64,000 bases of DNA from Boesenbergia rotunda (GCA_024364735.1 JAGFNQ010004736.1:124001-188000); one strand, 5' to 3'; shown: positions 46,773-58,784, counted from the first letter of the stretch. Numbers and translations are program-made. The notes: generated by a model not told the origin, from the letters alone.

Positions 46773-49446
46773 TATTGGTGCATTCATGCCCCAAACATTA
46801 CTTACTTTTGATGTTTGGTTAAATGTGTTTGAGTTAGGCAATGTTGGCGATCTAACATGAAACTTGAGTTTAAGTCCAGGAATGAAGAATTGATAGAAGA
46901 AGACTTAGCATGGCAAGGCCGAGGGAAACACTTCAAGGCAAGCGCAAGGATGAGGAGTCGAGGGCTCGAAAGCATCCTAAAGGCGTGAGGCTGATGGAAG
47001 GTGTTTGATAGCTTGTGTCTACGCAAAGGAAAAGTGGAACCTGAGATTTATCAGGTATCAGTCGACTGATGAAATGTTGGGTTCTCCTGGGACAAAACAA
47101 TAAAAACACAGCAGAAACAAGAACCCACGAGCGATCCATGCGAAAGAAAACTCGTACAAAGCTATCTATCTAATAGATTTATCTACTGTTTATACCTTTG
47201 AAGCGTGCCCTTCGGTTATCCCGCTCGTCCAAGATGCACCGGATCTCTTGCACGTTCAAGCGTCTGTGCTTCTATTCGTATCCACACGAACACACTCTCT
47301 CAACTTCGGGAGAACTACCTTAGTTGTGCTAGTAACTTGAGGTAGCTCGAAAACACCAAAACCTTACAGTAAGGTTTCGGCCAAGAGTGGAGGAGAGAAA
47401 GAAGAGAGGAAGGGAAGGGGAAGAGCTAAGGCAAGAAGAAGATCCATCCAAAGTCACAAGACCCTCTTTTATAATCATCCCATGAATATGAAGAGGTTTG
47501 TGTCTCTTTGGCTTCCCAATAAAGAGCACATCTTTTCATGTGGCTCTTCATCTTTCTCCATGCAAAAAAAGAATCTTTTCATCCAATGAAAAGAGACTTT
47601 TCTCTTTCCTCCATGCAAATCCGACCGGGCCTCTCGGGCTCCCGACTCGGTCTCCCGACCAAGTCTCCCGAGTGGCGAGCTCCCGACCCAGTCTGCTGAG
47701 CTCCGACCCAGTCTGCCAAGGGCCGACCCGATCCGCCGAGCTCCGACTCGGCCCGCCGAGCTCCGACTCGGCCCGCCGAGCTCCGACTCGGCCTCTCGAG
47801 TTCCCAACTCGAGCCCCCCCCGAACTGACCTCCCGAGTTCCCAACTCGGGCTCAGATCTCCCGACTCCCTAACTCGGATTTCCCGAAGCATTATGCCCTT
47901 TGTGTGTGACCCAATAGGTTCTCGTGACGTTGGCAATGTGCCTAAATACTTTAGACATATAAGCAATGAGCGGCATCTAGCAATGCATCATTGCTACCCA
48001 AGTAACAAGAAAAGTCGAGATCCGACTAAACCTCCGTGACTATGATAGTGTATGACCTTGTCCTTCTATCCTTGATATCTAGATTGACCAATGAGGCATA
48101 GACCGTGTCATCCTCAATCAATCTTGTGTTTCTTGATCCCCGAATAGACTCACTCAAACAAATGAGTTCAATATCTCATATTGACTCATTTGAGCATGGT
48201 CATGCATTTCAGTAGTCCTACTCGATCAAGGGGCCCACAGATATCACTCCCGTTATATGGGAGGGATAGATCCCATCTACATCATTCACATCCCTCCGCA
48301 TAATTCATTACATACCCAGTGATCGCCTTTATAGTCCACCCTGTTACGGGTGATGTTTAACGATACCAAAGTACATAACTCCTTATGTAGAGAACCGTAG
48401 TGACTTCAGGTCTAAGGACTATTCATACCAATAGTCACATGAGAAAGTCTATGGCACTCATATGACAATCTATGAAACTTTCTCATGGCGGGTCATTCAG
48501 TACACATTCTCCAATGTATACCCATGTGTCAACTTGATATCACATATCCATGACTTGTGAGCTCAAGTCATCAGTTGACCTACATGCTAGTCTCCATGCA
48601 TTAATATTATCCCTGAATATTAATGCTTGACCAGGAATAATTTAGTGTAGTGTTCTCTATATTATCTCACTATCGATTCAATCAATCGATATAATGTAGA
48701 TAAGAACCTATTACACAAAGACATTATTATACTTAGTCATTCGGCATAGAATACAAAGTAAGTATAATAACCAAACATGCCTTTATTAATGATAGAATAT
48801 GATACAAAATGTCTCTAGTCAATCATCACATAATTGGCTCTAGGGCTCCTACTAACAGAAAGAATCAGTCGACTGATAGTGAATCAGTTGATTGCTTCAA
48901 CGAACACAAAGATCAGTCGACTGGGTCAGGTCCCAGTCGACTGGTAAGTGACCATTGAAGGCTGACAACAGAAATCAGATACTTTATACAGTAGCCATTG
49001 AAGCTCATCAGTCAACTGATGATGTTACCAGTCGATTGATGTCGAGGGTTATACAAAAATAGATTTCAGAACCTGAAGTAGCAACAACTTGATTCTCTCG
49101 ACTCTCTTGCTTGTTCTGAGATCTCTAAGCTTACACACTCTCAATCTCTTCCTCCAAAATCATTTCTAAACTTGTAAGAGGAAGAGATCATCTTGTAAGG
49201 GTTTCTCCACCTTCAAGCTTAAGTTGAAAAGGAGAAAACCATAGTGGAGCTTGGTTGTGTGTGTGTGAATCCTTGGATTAGTCACCTCAAGGAGGTAGAG
49301 ACCAAGTAAATCAGGGGAGTTAGCATTGCCTTCATTGTTTTCCTTATTGTCTATATTTTTCTTGTGCTTTGGCTAACAATTTGTAGACAAAATCCAAGAG
49401 TAGCTATTCACCCCCCCCTGTCTAGCTAAACGCAAAGGTCCTAACA
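46773..49446 (+). repeat. 5' LTR of Copia C (split by solo LTR E1)
   Basis: LTR sequence is 46773-47074 and 48858-49446. It starts TATTGGTGCATTC and ends TCCTAACA. CAGTCGACTG words lie on both sides of the insertion (47060 and 48864-49040), followed by TTATACAAAAAT near 49050. Confidence 0.9.
47075..48857 (-). mobile_element. Solo LTR E1 (minus strand)
   Basis: In its own orientation it starts TGTTAGTAGGAGCC and ends GAACCCAACA. It is flanked by GAAA on both sides (4 bp; a fifth base does not match). The empty site is seen in the 3' LTR of Copia C near 59590. A minus-strand TATA box TTATAAAAGAGGG near 47466 sets the orientation. It contains a CCGAGCTCCGACTCGG-type tandem repeat (47630-47880). 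The 163-aa and 124-aa frames that overlap this repeat are artefacts. Confidence 0.85.
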
Positions 49447-49448
49447 AG

Positions 49449-49460
49449 TGGTATCAGTGC
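49449..49460 (+). other. Primer-binding site of Copia C
   Basis: TGGTATCAGTGC, one base from the initiator tRNA-Met site. Confidence 0.88.
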
Positions 49461-49503
49461 GAGGTTCATTTCGGGAGAACTCACCGTCAACCGAAACATC
49501 AAA

Positions 49504-51660
49504 ATGGCGTTTCAAGAAGGATATAGCACCGCACGACCTCCATTCTTTGACGGCAATGATTTCTCCTATTGGAAAGGTAGAATGAAGTATTATTTAATGA
49601 ATAACATTGAAAATTAGTTTAGTATTGTAGATGAGTTCGAGAAACCAAAGGATGAGTTTGGAGCACCTCTTCCAACCAAGGAGTGGACAAAAGAGATGTC
49701 CAAGAAAGCTCAAGCAAATGCAAAGGTCACAACCACCCTACAAAGTGGACTCTTCAAGGAACAATTGAACAAGGTTGGACCATTCAATTTGGCTAAAGAG
49801 CTTTGAGAAAAGCTCATTGAGTTGAATGAAGGATCAAGCGAATCAAGGAGAGCCAAGAGAGATCTCTTGGTGGGTCAACTTCAATCCTTCACCATGATGA
49901 CCAATGAGACTGTGAGTCAAATGCATGAAAGATTCAAAGAGATAGTAAATGGTTTTCATATAATAGGTGACAAAATTAAAAATCAGGATCTTGTAAGGTA
50001 TGTCATTCAATCATTTCCTAGTACTACCTTATGGGCATCAATGGTTGATGCATATAAGGTTTCTAGAGATCTTTCAAGAGTTAAGCTTGATGAATTATTT
50101 TGTGAGTTTGAACTACATGTAGGGGTGTCAAAAATCAACACGACCCGACGACCCAACCCGAATCGACCCGAAAAAAATCGGGTTCGGGTTGAAAATTTTT
50201 GGGTTCAGGTCGGGTTCGGGTTGGGGGGTTTCGGGTTGAAAATTTTCGGGTTGGGTTCGGGTCGGGTTCGGGTTGACCCGAATTTAATATTTTGTAGATT
50301 TTTTGGGATGAAATAAAATTTTATTTTGAAAATTAAGATATTTTTATGTATATTAATATCAATATAGTATGATCATGATGAAGTATTGAGATAAAAGTGA
50401 AGAATTATAGGGAAAATGACGAAAAAAGGTGTTTTGAAATGATTTTTTCGGGTTATTCGGGTCGGGTCGGGTTGATCGGGTTCGGGTTCGGGTTTGGGGG
50501 TTTCGGGTTGAAATCGGGTTCGGGTCGGGTTCGGGTTGGGAGTTAAAAAAAAAATTCCCAACCCGACCCGAACCCGACCCAACCCACCCGAATTGACACC
50601 CCTAACTACATGAACAAGCTAACGTGTCTTCAAAAGAGAGAAGCATAGCTCTTGTTGTAGAGAAGAAGAAGAAGAAGAAAAAGAAAAAGAAAAAGAAAGA
50701 AAAGAAGGAAGAATCTTCATCATCCGAGTCCGATCAAGAGTCTTCGGATAGCGATGAAGAGATGTCGCCTAGTGAAGTGGCTCATTATGTCAAGAAAATG
50801 ATGGGAAGAATAAGGAAGTTTATAAGGAGAGATGTGAAGAAGATGTTTCAACCCTCAAAAGGTAAAAATGGTCAAAGTTCAAATTTTAATACTAATGTCA
50901 TTTGTTATGAATGCAACAAGAAAGGGCACATCAAGCCAAATTGCCCGGAATTGGAAAAGAAAGAAGAAAAAGAAAGAAAAAAAGAAGGAGAAAAAGAAGA
51001 AGGTGGCAATGGTAGTTTAAGCTACATGGGACACACTAAACATTGACTCATCGGATGAAGATGAGCTATGTCATGTCACGAGACACATGGCATTTATGGC
51101 ATTCGGAGATGACAAAGAAGCTTCAAGTGAGGAAGAAGCTTCAAGTGAGGAGGAAGGTTCAAGTGATGAATCGTCATCTAGTGATGATGAGGTAAAAGAA
51201 TCTCCCAAAATTGAATTTTCTTTATACAACTATTACTTATCTCAAGATTTCTTTGGCTAAGTCACAATCTAGGGTCAAAACATTAAAAGGGGAACTTAAG
51301 TCCATTAGGAATAATACATGTATACATAGTGAATCAAGTATGCCTAAGGAAGAAAATAACAATTTGAGAAATTAAGTTATTGACTTGAGAACATGTTTAG
51401 AGAAATTTACAAATGGATCAACGTATCTTGATATGATGCTTAGTAGTCAAAGAGTCGTCTACAATAAGGCCAGATTAGGATATAAACCTAAGACCAAAGA
51501 GGTTGCCTATATTTCTCTTATAGGAAGAAATGGTGCACCTAAGAAGCAAATCATTAAAAGGAATGTAAAACAAGCTTGGGTCCCTAAGAAGTTTTTGAAT
51601 GATATTGTTGGATCAAGTGCATGGGTACCAAAATATTATGTTTTTCAGTTGTTTAGGTAG
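49504..51660 (+). pseudogene. Copia C gag (interrupted by a MITE)
   Basis: ATG at 49504 begins MAFQEGYSTARPPFFDGND. TGG to TAG (49615) and TGG to TGA (49804) stops lie in the UBN2 domain. The open part 49822-50111 runs through QDLVRYVIQSFPSTTLWASM to CEFEL. The hAT-type MITE (50120-50604) then interrupts the ORF, which resumes with EQANVSSKERS. A Lys run and a Ser/Glu/Asp-rich linker precede the CCHC knuckle CYECNKKGHIKPNC (about 50915-50955). A stop at 51044, then the coiled-coil tail and the conserved QRVVYNKARLGYKPK block, ending at 51658-51660. Confidence 0.9.
50120..50604. mobile_element. hAT-type MITE, 485 bp
   Basis: Terminal inverted repeats TAGGGGTGTCAA and TTGACACCCCTA, with a perfect 8-bp TSD ACTACATG (50112-50119 and 50605-50612), the hAT hallmark. 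Both ends are dense in CGGGTTCGGGT/ACCCGAACCCG words in opposite orientation, so the element can fold on itself. The middle is AT-rich and noncoding. Confidence 0.95.
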
Positions 51661-54600
51661 AAGAAAGAAGGATTCAAATATGTAGATTGTGGATAACGGT
51701 TACTCAAGGCGCATGACCGGTGATGTGAGCAAGTTCTCCACAATTAACTACATAAAGAAAGGAACGAAATCTTTTGGAAATAGTGGGAAGCTCAAGATTA
51801 TAGATAGAGGTACATGTTAGTAGGAGCCCTAGAGCCAATTATGTGATAATTGACTAGGGACATTTTGTATCATATTCTATCATTAATAAAGGCATGGTTA
51901 TTATACTTACTTTGTATTTGTGCCAAATAACTAAGTATAATAATGTCCTTGGGTAGTAGGTTCTTATCTGCATTATATCGATTGGTTGAATCGATAATGA
52001 GATGATGTAGAGAATACTACTCTAAACCATTCCTAGTCACTATTAATATTCAAGGACAATATTGATGCATGAAGACTAGCATGTAGGTCAACTGATGACT
52101 TGAGCTCACAAGTCATGGATATGTGATATCAAGTTGACACATGAGTATACATTGGAGAATGTGTACTGAATTGACCCGCCATGAGAAAGTTTCATAGATT
52201 GTCATATGAGTGTCATAAACTTTCTCATGTGACTATTAGTATGAATAGTCTTTAGACCTGAAGTCACTACGGTGCCCTACATAAGGAGTTATGTACTTTG
52301 GTATCGTCAAACATCATCCGTAACAGGGTGGACTATAAAGGCGATCACTGGGTATGTAATGAATTATGTGGAGGGATGTGAGTGATGTAGATGGGATCTA
52401 TCCCTCCCATATGATGGGAGTGATATATGTGGGTCCCTTGATCAAGTAGGACTACTAAAACGCATGGTCATGCTCAAATGAGTCAATATGTGATATTGAG
52501 CTCATTTGTTTGAGTGAGTCTACTCGGGGATCAAGAAACACAAGATTGATTGAGGATGACACGGTCTATACCTCATTGGTCAATCTAGATATCAAGGATA
52601 GAAGGACAAGGTCATACATTATCATAGCCACGGAGGTTTAGTCGGATCTCGACTTTTCTTGTTACTTGGGTAGGAATGATGCATTGCTAGATGCCGCTCA
52701 TTGCTTATGTGTCTAAAGCGTTTAGGCGCATTGCCAACGTCACGAGAACCTATTGGGTCACACACTAAGGACATGATGCTTCGGGAGATCTGAGCCCGAG
52801 TTGGGAACTCGGGAGATCTGAGCCCGAGTTGGGATCTCGGGAGGTCAATTCAAGAGCTCAAGTTGGGAACTCGGGAGCGCGGGTCGGGAGCTCGGCACTC
52901 GGCAGACTGAGCTAGGAGCTCGGCAGACTGAGTCGGGAGCTCGGCACTAGGCAGACTGGGCTGGGAGCTCGGCAGACTGGGTCGGCACTCGGCATACTGG
53001 GCTGGAAGCTCGGCAGACTGGGTTGGCACTCGGCAGACTGGGTTGGCACTCTACAGACTAGGTCGGAAGCTCGGCACTCGGGAGACCTAGTCGGAAGCCC
53101 GAGAGGCCCGGTCGAAATAGCATGTGTAGGAAAGAGAAAGGTCTCTCTTCATTGGATGAAGAGAAGGTGAAGAGTCACATGGAAAGATGTGCTCTTTATT
53201 GGCTTTAATGAAGGGAAGTCAAAGAGACAAAAGACTCTTCATATTCATGGGATGAATATAAAAGAGGGACTTTGTCATTTTTGAATGAGAAGTGTGTGCT
53301 TTTCTTCTTCCCTTCCTCTCTTCTTCCTCTCCTCCCTTTTGGCCGAAACCATTGTGGTTTCATGGTGGTCTTGTGAACTACCTCAAGTTGCTAGCACAAC
53401 TAAGGTAGTTCTCCCGAAGTTGAGAGATTGTGTCCATGTGGATACGAATAGAGGCACGGACACTTGAACGTGCAAAAGATCCGGCGCATCTTGGACGAGC
53501 GGGATAAGCAAAGGGCACGCTCCAAAGGTATATCTTCTTTAGAAATAGATGTAGAACAACTTTGTACGAGTTTTTCTTTCGCATGGATCGCTCGAGGGTT
53601 CTTGTTTCCGCTGCGTTTTTATGTTTTGGTGTCGGGAGAACCCAACAGTACAAATGAGGTATCACCTACAATCATCATCCATAAAGTACTTCTTATTAAG
53701 GACATGGAATTCAATTTGCTTAGTGTTAGTCAATTATGTGATGTCGGATATAAGGTTGAGTTTCATGCAAATAAATGTTTGGTTAAACACAATAGCTTGA
53801 AAAATGTTATGTTGGAAGGGTATAGAAAAATAAATCTTTATTATATCAATCTTTCCTATGCTTCTAACCTTTCTACTAAGTGTCTTTTATCAAAAGAAGA
53901 AGAAGGATGACTATGACATAGAAGACTTGGACATATCAACATGAAGAACATAGCAAAGGTAGCCAAAATGGAGTTGGTTAAAGGACTACCAAAGATCAAG
54001 TATGTCAAAAAAAAAATGTGTGATGCATGCCAAGAGGGCAAGCAATCTATGTTATCACACAAAGGTAAAACTTTAACTAGTACTTCTTTACCATTAGAAT
54101 TGTTGCATTTAAATCTCTTTGATTGTCATAATACCCCTTCATTGGTAGGAAATAAATATTGTTTAGTGATTGTTGATGATTTTTCTAGATACACTTGGGT
54201 TTACTTTATGAAATATAAGGATGAAACTCTAGAAATATTCATAGGATTTAGCAAAAGGGTTGAAAATGAGAAAAATCTCAAAATCAACCGAATTAGGAGT
54301 GATTGTGGTGGAGAGTTTGAAGATTCAAACTTCTTTAGTTTTTGTTTAGAAAATGGGTACAAACATGAATTTTCTTGTCCAATAACACCTCTACAAAATG
54401 GGGTTGTTAAAAGAAAAAATTGAGTCATGCAAGAAGCGGCTAGAACTATGCTTAATGCATATTCTTTACCTAGTTATTTTTGGGAGGAAGCGGTAAATAC
54501 CCCTTGTTATATCCAAAATCGGGTTTTAATTCTTCGATATTTAGGAAAGACACCTTTTGATTTATGGAATGGGAGAATTCCTCAAATTCACTATTTTAAA

Positions 54601-54662
54601 GTGTTTGGTTGCAAGATTTATATCTTAAATACTAAAGATGATTTAAGAAAATTTGAGTCTAA
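51661..54662 (+). pseudogene. Copia C protease and integrase (split by solo LTR E2)
   Basis: The protease starts before the insertion with a TGG to TAG stop at 51678 and reads VDNGYSRRMTGD where VDSGCSRHMTGD is expected. After E2 it resumes at 53653 (EVSPTIIIHKVLLIKDMEFN). Two TGG to TGA stops hit the zinc region near 53889. In the integrase core the first Asp is Asn (LLHLNLFDCHN), the second is kept (IRSDCGGEFE) and the Glu is Lys (NGVVKRKN), followed by a CGA to TGA stop at 54421. It continues with MQEAARTMLNAYSLPSYFW and KTPFDLWNGRIPQ. Two of three catalytic residues are therefore lost. Confidence 0.9.
51815..53647 (+). mobile_element. Solo LTR E2 (plus strand)
   Basis: Starts TGTTAGTAGGAGCC and ends GAACCCAACA, with a perfect 5-bp TSD GTACA (51810-51814 and 53648-53652). 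TATA box TATAAAAG at 53257-53264, followed by a CT-rich leader with GGCCGAAACC. Tandem repeats of the AGCTCGGCAGACTGGGTCGG type lie at about 52790-53110. It is in reverse orientation to E1. Confidence 0.95.
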
Positions 54663-56608
54663 GGCAGATGAAGACATTTTAGTTGGGTACACATCTATTA
54701 GTAGAGGATATAGAGTTTACAACAAAAGGACTCAAATGATTGAGGAGTCATTTAATGCTGAATTTGATGAGTCTACTAGCACGTACCCTAGAAAATTCTC
54801 TATTGACAAGGATATAGATGAAAGAAATCAAAACATTACCCAAGCAATTCAAAACTTACACTTAGGGGCCGGGGTATTGATCAATGGGGAGGAAGAAGTG
54901 CATCAGATAATGAAAGAGGCAATAATCATCATGAAATTGATGAGCCCACAATTTCTAGGCCTTTAAGGCATCATCAAGATCATCTAATTTACCAAGTAGT
55001 TGAGATGTTGCACAAGGACTAAGGACTAGATCCTATTTTAGATAATATACTAGTCAAATTGCTTTAATATCACAACTTGAACCAAAATCGATTGATGAAA
55101 CCTTAAATGATACGGATTGGATCCTAGCAATGTAAGAAGAGTTGAACCAATTCGAGAGAAGTGAAGTATGGGAATTGGTCCCAAGACCCAATGATAATAC
55201 AATTGTCACAACAAAATGGGTCTTTAGAAACAAATTGTATGATCAAGGGAGAGTCACTAAAAACAAGGCTAGGTTAGTAGTTAGGAGTTTCAATCAAGTT
55301 GAGGGACTTGATTATGATGAAACTTATGCTCCCGTAGCTCGATTAGAGTCTATCAGGATCTTGTTGGGATATGTCACCCATATGGGTTTTAAACTTCATC
55401 AAATGGATGTGAAATAGATATTTCTAAATGGATTTATCAAGGAAGAAGTTTATGTTGAGCAACCACCCGATTTTGAAAACATAGATTACCCAAATCATGT
55501 TTATAAATTAAAGAAAGCCTTATATGGGTTAAAACAAGCTCCCCGAGCTTGGTATGAAAGACTCTCATCCTTCTTAATCTCCAAGGGCTTTAGAAGGGGA
55601 ACAATTGATCTAACCTTATTTCTAAAATCTAAAGATAAAGACATTTTTATTGCCCAAGTTTATGTTGATGAAATTATTTTTGGGTCAACAAATAATGAGT
55701 TTCTTCATGAATTCATCAAACACATAGAGAATGAGTTTGAAATGAGTCTAGTTGGAGAGTTGACTTTCTTTTTAGGATTACAAGTCAAACAAACTAATGA
55801 AGGAACGCATGTCTATCAAACAAAGTATGCTAAGGAAATTATCAAGAAATTTAGTTTGGAAAATGCTAAAGTAGTGTCTACTCCCAATGGAACAAATATC
55901 AAGATAGCTAGTGATCATGAGGGAAAGTTAGTTGATCCAAAGCAATATAGAAGCAAGATTGGTAGTTTGTTATACCTAACTGCTAGTAGACCGGATATAT
56001 TATTTGCGGTAGGCATGTGTGCAAGATATCAATCTTGTGTCAAAGAGTCTTACTTAGTAGTGGTAAAAAGGATCCTAAGATATATCAAGTGCACTTTCAA
56101 TGTCGGTCTTTGGTACCCTAGAACTCAAAATTTTGATTTATTTGGATACACTGATTCTGATTATGCGGGTTACAAATTGGATAGGAAGAGTACTAGTGGT
56201 GGATGTCAATTTCTTGGATCTTCCCTAGTGAGTTAGAGTTGTAGAAAGCAACCATGTGTTGCTTTATCTACAACCGAGGCCGAATATGTGGCTATGGGTG
56301 GTTGTGTAGCTCAATTACTTTGGATAATGCATACCTTAGAGGACTATAAGCTTCATTACTCCAAGGCCAATGTTTTATGTGATAATGTGAGGACTATTAA
56401 TTTGACCAAAAATCCGGTGCATCACTATAGGATAAAACACATTGAAGTGAAGCATCACTTCATTAGAGATCATGTGGCAAGAGGTACCATTGAATTACAA
56501 TATGTTGAATCAAAATCTAACCTTGTCGACATATTTACCAAGCCTCTACCCGAAGTGGAGTTCACCTCTCTAAGGAGAGGACTTGGTATGTGTTTTGTAG
56601 AAGTATAA
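54663..56608 (+). pseudogene. Copia C reverse transcriptase and RNase H
   Basis: An acidic linker precedes RT (about 55080), which shows WELVPRPNDNTIVTTKWVFR, a stop in MDVK.. at 55414, EEVYVEQPPDFE, KALYGLKQAPRAWYER and the active site YVDEIIFGST (55661-), where the second Asp of YVDD is Glu. RNase H runs from 55742: GYTDSDYAGYKLDRKSTSG, ALSTTEAEYVAMG, KHIEVKHHFIRDHVARG and VDIFTKPLPEVEF, ending FVEV at 56606-56608. Other stops are at 55132 (CAA to TAA) and 56233 (TGG to TAG). The RNase H segment is the best preserved of the three copies. Confidence 0.92.
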
Positions 56609-57157
56609 CTTTAGCTTTGTGTGATTTAATATTAAGGTAGTACTTCAACATATCTCAAAAAAACCCTAGGAGACCTTGCTTGTGTACTTTCTCATTTCAT
56701 CTCATATTATCTTGATTTATGATTGTATGAGATGTTAGGATGATACAAATGATTCACATATGCTTATAACATTTTGATGAGTTATTAGATGTATCACTTT
56801 AGTAATCATAAACCAACTATGGGGAAAGCAAATGATTAATTAATGAACAGCTTGCCCTTAGATCATAGTTGGATATTTTAAAAGTATTGAAAATCATTCT
56901 ATGTTCTACTTATGGTGGTATAAATTTGAAAAACATATGGTTTCAAAACTAAGTTTTGAAGTTGATACATAACTTAAGTGTGTGTCAATATTTTAAGGGT
57001 TGATCAAGAAATTCAAAAATATTTTGACTTTTGATGAAAACATATTTTTCCATATTAGAGGATATCAAAAGAAATATGTTTACAAAATTCATAATTTTCC
57101 AAATTTTCTGGAATTTTTCATGTATTTCTGAAATTCGGCATGGGAGATGATTTCAGA
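56609..57157 (+). other. Post-pol noncoding region of Copia C
   Basis: No ORF. Collinear with 14070-14545 of Copia A (for example TGGGGAAAGCAA and CAAAAGTCAAG-like blocks). Leads into the palindrome cluster. Confidence 0.6.
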
Positions 57158-57330
57158 GAACCAGTCGACTGGGACCTGTCTCAGTCGACTGGTACAGTTC
57201 GATTCAAAAACTAGGGTCTTGGATGTATTAGTCGACTGGTCCTTTATCAGTCGACTGATAATTCTGTTTGCTCCATCAGTCGACTGACTCATGGACTAGT
57301 CGATTGATGTCGCGTAACTTTAAAAGGACA
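57158..57330 (+). promoter_or_regulatory. Internal palindrome cluster and TATA-like box before the third ORF
   Basis: Six CAGTCGACTG-type words in about 150 bp, ending GTCGATTGATGTCG. The same ending word closes the cluster in the C LTR near 49030. CTTTAAAAGG (57319-57328) follows, then a CT-rich leader. The layout mirrors the LTR promoter. Promoter activity is inference. Confidence 0.55.
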
Positions 57331-57519
57331 GCCCGCGCAGGGGCGGCCGAACCTAGAGTTTCTGCGCCACCCCTTGTCGCCTCTCCTCTCTCTTGACTTC
57401 TCCAACCACTCCAAGGGTTCCAAAGTCCTTGGAATCTTGTCCCTAGCCTTCCTCCACCTTGGATCCGAACCTAGGGCAAAGAGGAGCCCTTCTTGAGTCA
57501 AGTTTGTCCATCTTCTTCC

Positions 57520-58784
57520 ATGCACCGAATGGAGCGAAGGTAACGGGTTGTTCACTTTATTTTTCTCATTTATTCTATGATTTGTGACAAGCCCTCTATA
57601 TTTTGCACGTTTACCTTGATTTTCCTCTTGATTGGGTCCTTCTTGGTACATGCATATGGTATTTGCATCTTAGGGCTAGGCAAAAACGTAGGGTTGGTGA
57701 GGGAACTTCCCAACAGCCTCCCATTGATCCTATGGCACCTCGGTTCCGTTTTGAGGCATGCCGGCAAAGATTTCAACATACCGATTTGATTTTAATGAAT
57801 TGTCGGTATCTAAATCGCTTCTATTTTGAGGAGATCACTCCTCATCTCATTGAGATCATCACGCATTATGGGTTGGATAAATTAGTGTACTGCCATCATT
57901 ATATCAATATTGATCTTTGTAAAGAGTTCTATACCAATCTCGTCTACATTAGTACTGATGGTGTGACATGTGAGTCCATGGCTGGGGGAGTCACCATTTC
58001 ATTTTCACCTGCACTGTTAAGGTCATTTTTAGGATGTCGGGTTTTGGAGAACTCATTCACATGCTTTCCTTGTGTTGTTGAGCCTTTCACGGGTTCATTT
58101 TCTAATGTGACCATTGACCAAATTCAACATTATTTTAATAATCCTCGACCTCCCCTTAAGCGTATCTTTGATGTTAATTGTATGTCTGCAGTTAGTAACA
58201 TTCTCTATAAGATTGTTCTTGACTACATGTTTCCTATTGCCACAAAGGGGAGGTCCAAGATTTGATTACCTCACCTAGTTATGATGTATGCCTTGGAAAA
58301 GAGGCTTGACGTCGACATTGCCCTTCACATATTCATGTCCATTTTATATTTTTCACATCATGTCCAAAGGAAGATTTACATGTCATTTGGTCATATTTTG
58401 ACCGAATTCTTTGCATCTAGAGGTGTTGATATCACTAGAGGTCAGCAACATCAGTTGTCCAAGGACTATGATCAGATAGGTTCTCGGTAGCTCTCCTTGG
58501 CAGGGATTGAGCGACAGCAGGGAGTGATGGTCTGGTGACGTGACCATGCGTCTTCTAGCTCTGATGATGAGGATGAGGACGTCAATGCTCCTGGTGGTGC
58601 TACGCCTACTGCTGCTCCTGCGATGATTACAGATGAGCGGTTCACCCGACTGGAGGAGGAGATTCAGGGGATCAGGTAGGAGCTTCAGGGCGTTCAACAG
58701 CGTCAAACTGCCATATTTGAGATGATGCAGCGGTGGGACTTGATGTATCATGCTCCTCCTCCTCCTCCTGGCAATGACGCTTAG
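57520..58784 (+). pseudogene. Third ORF of Copia C ('envelope-like' by position), one intron
   Basis: Proposed exon 1 is 57520-57539 (ATG at 57520), intron 57540-57679 (GT..AG, 140 nt, phase kept), exon 2 57680-58784. Exon 2 is one frame with four in-frame stops (near 58263, 58488, 58536, 58677; the last is CAG to TAG, and a CGA to TGA fits the third). The N-terminal half (PRFRFEACRQRFQHTDLILM, CKEFYTNLVYI, SMAGGVTISFSPALLRSFLG) resembles the 'putative plant transposon protein' domain found in third ORFs of Sireviruses and Athila. The C-terminal part is acidic, coiled-coil (RFTRLEEEIQGI) and ends in a Pro run. No signal peptide or membrane span is seen, so an envelope role is unsupported. Confidence 0.7.

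Noticed and set aside
47075..47100. Family E LTR E1 on the plus strand
   Set aside because: The TATA box, leader and GGCCGAAACC motif are on the minus strand of E1 and the plus strand of E2.
47475..47966. 163-codon minus-strand frame and its plus-strand partner
   Set aside because: Both are low-complexity Arg/Ser/Pro products of the GC-rich repeat in LTR E1.
57289..57651. 120-codon minus-strand frame
   Set aside because: Lies across the palindrome cluster, leader and intron of the third ORF on the plus strand; no domain.
57520..58784. True viral envelope protein
   Set aside because: No signal peptide, membrane span or cleavage site seen; the name would rest on position only.
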